A stretch of DNA of 64,000 bases from Bordetella sp. H567 (GTDB lineage Bacteria > Pseudomonadota > Gammaproteobacteria > Burkholderiales > Burkholderiaceae_B): assembly GCF_001704295.1 (NCBI RefSeq), contig NZ_CP012334.1:434001-498000 (forward strand), written 5' to 3'. A model generated the notes under the pieces. The model was not told where the DNA came from and made no database searches. It saw nothing but the letters and a program-made list of their open reading frames with translations. Position 1 is the first letter of the stretch. Each line of letters begins with the position of its first letter. This document shows positions 63,911-64,000 of the stretch, in pieces. A program made the translations under genes and the position numbers.

Positions 63911-64000
63911 GCGGCTATCCGGTCGCGGTAATAGGTGGTCAGATAATGCAGATACGACACGCCGCTGGCGGCCAGTTCCGCATCGGTCACGTGCGCCACG
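63907..64000 (-). CDS. C-terminal end of an unidentified gene
   Basis: Thirty codons and a TGA stop are visible, reading AHVTDAELAASGVSYLHY followed by LTTYYRDRIAA. The gene continues beyond the right edge. The fragment is too short to assign. It overlaps the MFS start by 4 bases. Confidence 0.6.
   Translation of the reverse strand, partial: VAHVTDAELAASGVSYLHYLTTYYRDRIAA

Overview
The window is high-GC, gene-dense DNA from the chromosome of a betaproteobacterium, most probably a member of the Alcaligenaceae close to Bordetella or Achromobacter. The reasons are two Bug-type solute-binding proteins without their own permeases, many LysR and IclR regulators paired with catabolic operons, the core gene neighbourhoods (ypjD|ffh, thiS/trmB, metG|mrp, tamA-tamB-dcd) and G+C-rich palindromic intergenic repeats. 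This placement is an inference from gene content; no 16S gene is present.

Layout. 1-4224: a galactonate catabolic operon (dgoK-dgoA-dgoD-MFS transporter) read leftward, with a divergent IclR regulator. 4182-9813: a housekeeping block with ampD, a small membrane protein, ypjD, ffh, an orphan thiS, pip, trmB and tRNA-Gly(CCC). 9814-14595: a small accessory region that starts at the tRNA 3' end and finishes at a second copy of the last 14 bases of that tRNA. It carries a prlF-yhaV toxin-antitoxin pair with a 28-bp palindromic operator, a DUF3788 protein, a PhoD-like phosphatase and a short-chain dehydrogenase, but no integrase. 14673-16408: a small lipoprotein, a methyltransferase and an Hsp20 chaperone.

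16671-26465: a Bug protein and a polyamine-type ABC transporter, divergent from a second-type leuC-leuD-leuB set with its own LysR regulator. These look like uptake plus metabolism of one unidentified organic acid. 26676-29458: an MFS exporter, an IclR regulator and ogt. 29595-37585: a leftward operon for a sugar-type ABC importer (binding protein, ATPase, two permeases), an enolase-superfamily enzyme and a fumarase/ASL-superfamily lyase, with a divergent LysR gene. 37713-41989: a truncated dehydrogenase remnant, a LysR gene divergent from HMG-CoA lyase, a glutathione S-transferase, a protein resembling a phage antirepressor N-domain, and an acetyltransferase.

42086-48753: an exported methyltransferase-like protein, an amino acid permease, and a leftward operon (Bug protein, semialdehyde dehydrogenase, cupin, ABM-fold protein) with a divergent LysR gene. 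48836-53825: two tandem META-domain lipoproteins, trhO, an MTA/SAH nucleosidase, a palindromic repeat and metG. 53991-61509: a small membrane protein, mrp, tamA, tamB and dcd. 61582-64000: a TRAP-type binding protein, an MFS transporter and the end of an unidentified gene.

The recurring theme is nutrient capture: at least five uptake modules sit beside matching enzymes and a local regulator. The least ordinary parts are the tRNA-bounded accessory region, the leu-like cluster beside a polyamine-type importer, a 15-base repeat whose TAG is the stop codon of two unrelated transporter genes, and a duplicated start region in the sugar permease.
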